Assembly (NCBI GenBank): GCA_963815045.1
Contig: CAWFET010000003.1
Location: 186,001 to 250,000, forward strand
DNA: 64,000 nucleotides
Source of the DNA: DASUPK01 sp963815045
GTDB lineage: Bacteria; Actinomycetota; Thermoleophilia; Solirubrobacterales; 70-9
Reading direction: 5' to 3'
Below, in pieces: positions 63,520 to 64,000 of this stretch (the first letter of the stretch is position 1; the number at the start of each line of letters is the position of its first letter). Made by a program: the position numbers and the translations under genes. The notes beneath the pieces are model-generated. The model saw only the letters and a program-made list of their open reading frames with translations. It did no database searches and was not told where the DNA came from.

Positions 63520-64000
63520 GTGTCCGAGATCGAGACCGGGACAGTGATGGTCGACGGCGTCTCCACCTTCTTCCGCCGCGTCAAGGGGGACGGCCCGCCC
63601 GCCGTGTTCGTGCACGGCAACCCGACGCATTCCGAGGACTGGCAGCCCTTCCTCGAGCGAATGTCCACCCCCGCCCTCGCCTTCGACCTTCCCGGCTGGG
63701 GCCGATCCGACCGCCCGCCACCGGCCGAATTCGACTACTCGATGGACGGGCTCGCCAGGTTCACCGGGCGCTTCCTGCAGCGGATGGCCGTCGAGGACCA
63801 TTCTCTGGTGGTCCACGACTGGGGGGCCGTGGGCTTGATCGCGGCCCAGAAGGACCCCCAGAGGATCCGGCGGCTGGTGATCATCAACGCGGTCGCCCTG
63901 CTGCCCGGGTACCGCTGGCACCGCACCGCGCGCGTCTGGAGGACGCGCGGGCTGGGCGAGCTCTCGAACAGGATCTGGTCGCGGCGCCTGCTCGACTTGG
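63520..64000 (+). CDS. alpha/beta hydrolase, haloalkane dehalogenase / epoxide hydrolase-like (cut by the window edge)
   Basis: 160 residues are visible. FVHGNPTHSEDW is the oxyanion region, FDLPGWGRSDRP the next strand, and LVVHDWGAVGLIAAQ the nucleophile elbow with Asp instead of Ser, as in haloalkane dehalogenases and epoxide hydrolases. VIINAVALLPGY then begins the cap. GTG 63520 is the likely start; GTG 63547 and ATG 63550 are alternatives. The remaining catalytic residues lie outside the window, so the reaction stays open. Confidence 0.88.
   Translation, partial: MSEIETGTVMVDGVSTFFRRVKGDGPPAVFVHGNPTHSEDWQPFLERMSTPALAFDLPGWGRSDRPPPAEFDYSMDGLARFTGRFLQRMAVEDHSLVVHDWGAVGLIAAQKDPQRIRRLVIINAVALLPGYRWHRTARVWRTRGLGELSNRIWSRRLLDL

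Overview
The window is a GC-rich, gene-dense piece of bacterial chromosome. The gene set suggests an actinobacterium of the Thermoleophilia / Solirubrobacterales type. This taxon is an inference from the HspR-linked dnaK operon, PurS/PurL/PurQ, an Rv2578c-type radical SAM protein, and secreted proteins with Lys-rich tails. I see no prophage, plasmid module, insertion sequence or CRISPR array. No gap between genes exceeds about 220 bases.

Layout. 1-6520: metF (partial), an unknown protein, a LysR/universal-stress divergent pair, an ammonium transporter and small enzymes. 6562-11019: tRNA-Ala(CGC), a GGDEF protein, a very acidic disordered protein, glutamate dehydrogenase, tRNA-Ala(TGC). 11035-16605: an envelope cluster of membrane proteins, D,D-carboxypeptidase, rhomboid protease and a secreted peptidoglycan-binding protein. 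16665-26970: lipoate synthesis (lipB, lipA) and pyruvate dehydrogenase (E1 alpha, E1 beta, E2, then lpdA), which together make and use the lipoyl cofactor. 27015-31758: a TetR regulator with a tandem palindromic operator, and thiamine synthesis (thiE; TPP riboswitch, thiO, a thiS-thiG fusion). 32419-33494: an SOS-type box before a radical SAM protein. 34846-48968: tRNA-Lys(TTT) and most of the purine pathway in three runs (purF-N-H; purB-C-S-Q-L; purD-E), interrupted by a secreted propeller-like protein and a LysR gene. 49355-53364: methyltransferase, enoyl-CoA hydratase and a two-gene cell-wall-enzyme pair. 53419-60777: the heat-shock block clpB and dnaK-grpE-dnaJ-hspR, with matching candidate HspR operators. 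60938-64000: a secreted nuclease/phosphatase-fold protein, cytochrome c, endonuclease III and a partial alpha/beta hydrolase.

Three conserved genes (glutamate dehydrogenase, purD, dnaJ) each carry a single-base indel, which points to residual assembly error rather than gene decay. The more novel signals are small: two families of dispersed hairpin repeats (one inserted in the reading frames of both grpE and dnaJ), a radical SAM gene with both an SOS box and a C-terminal clamp-binding-like motif, a ThiS-ThiG fusion whose essential Gly-Gly is internal, an unusual HspR operator sequence, and lineage-type modular secreted proteins.
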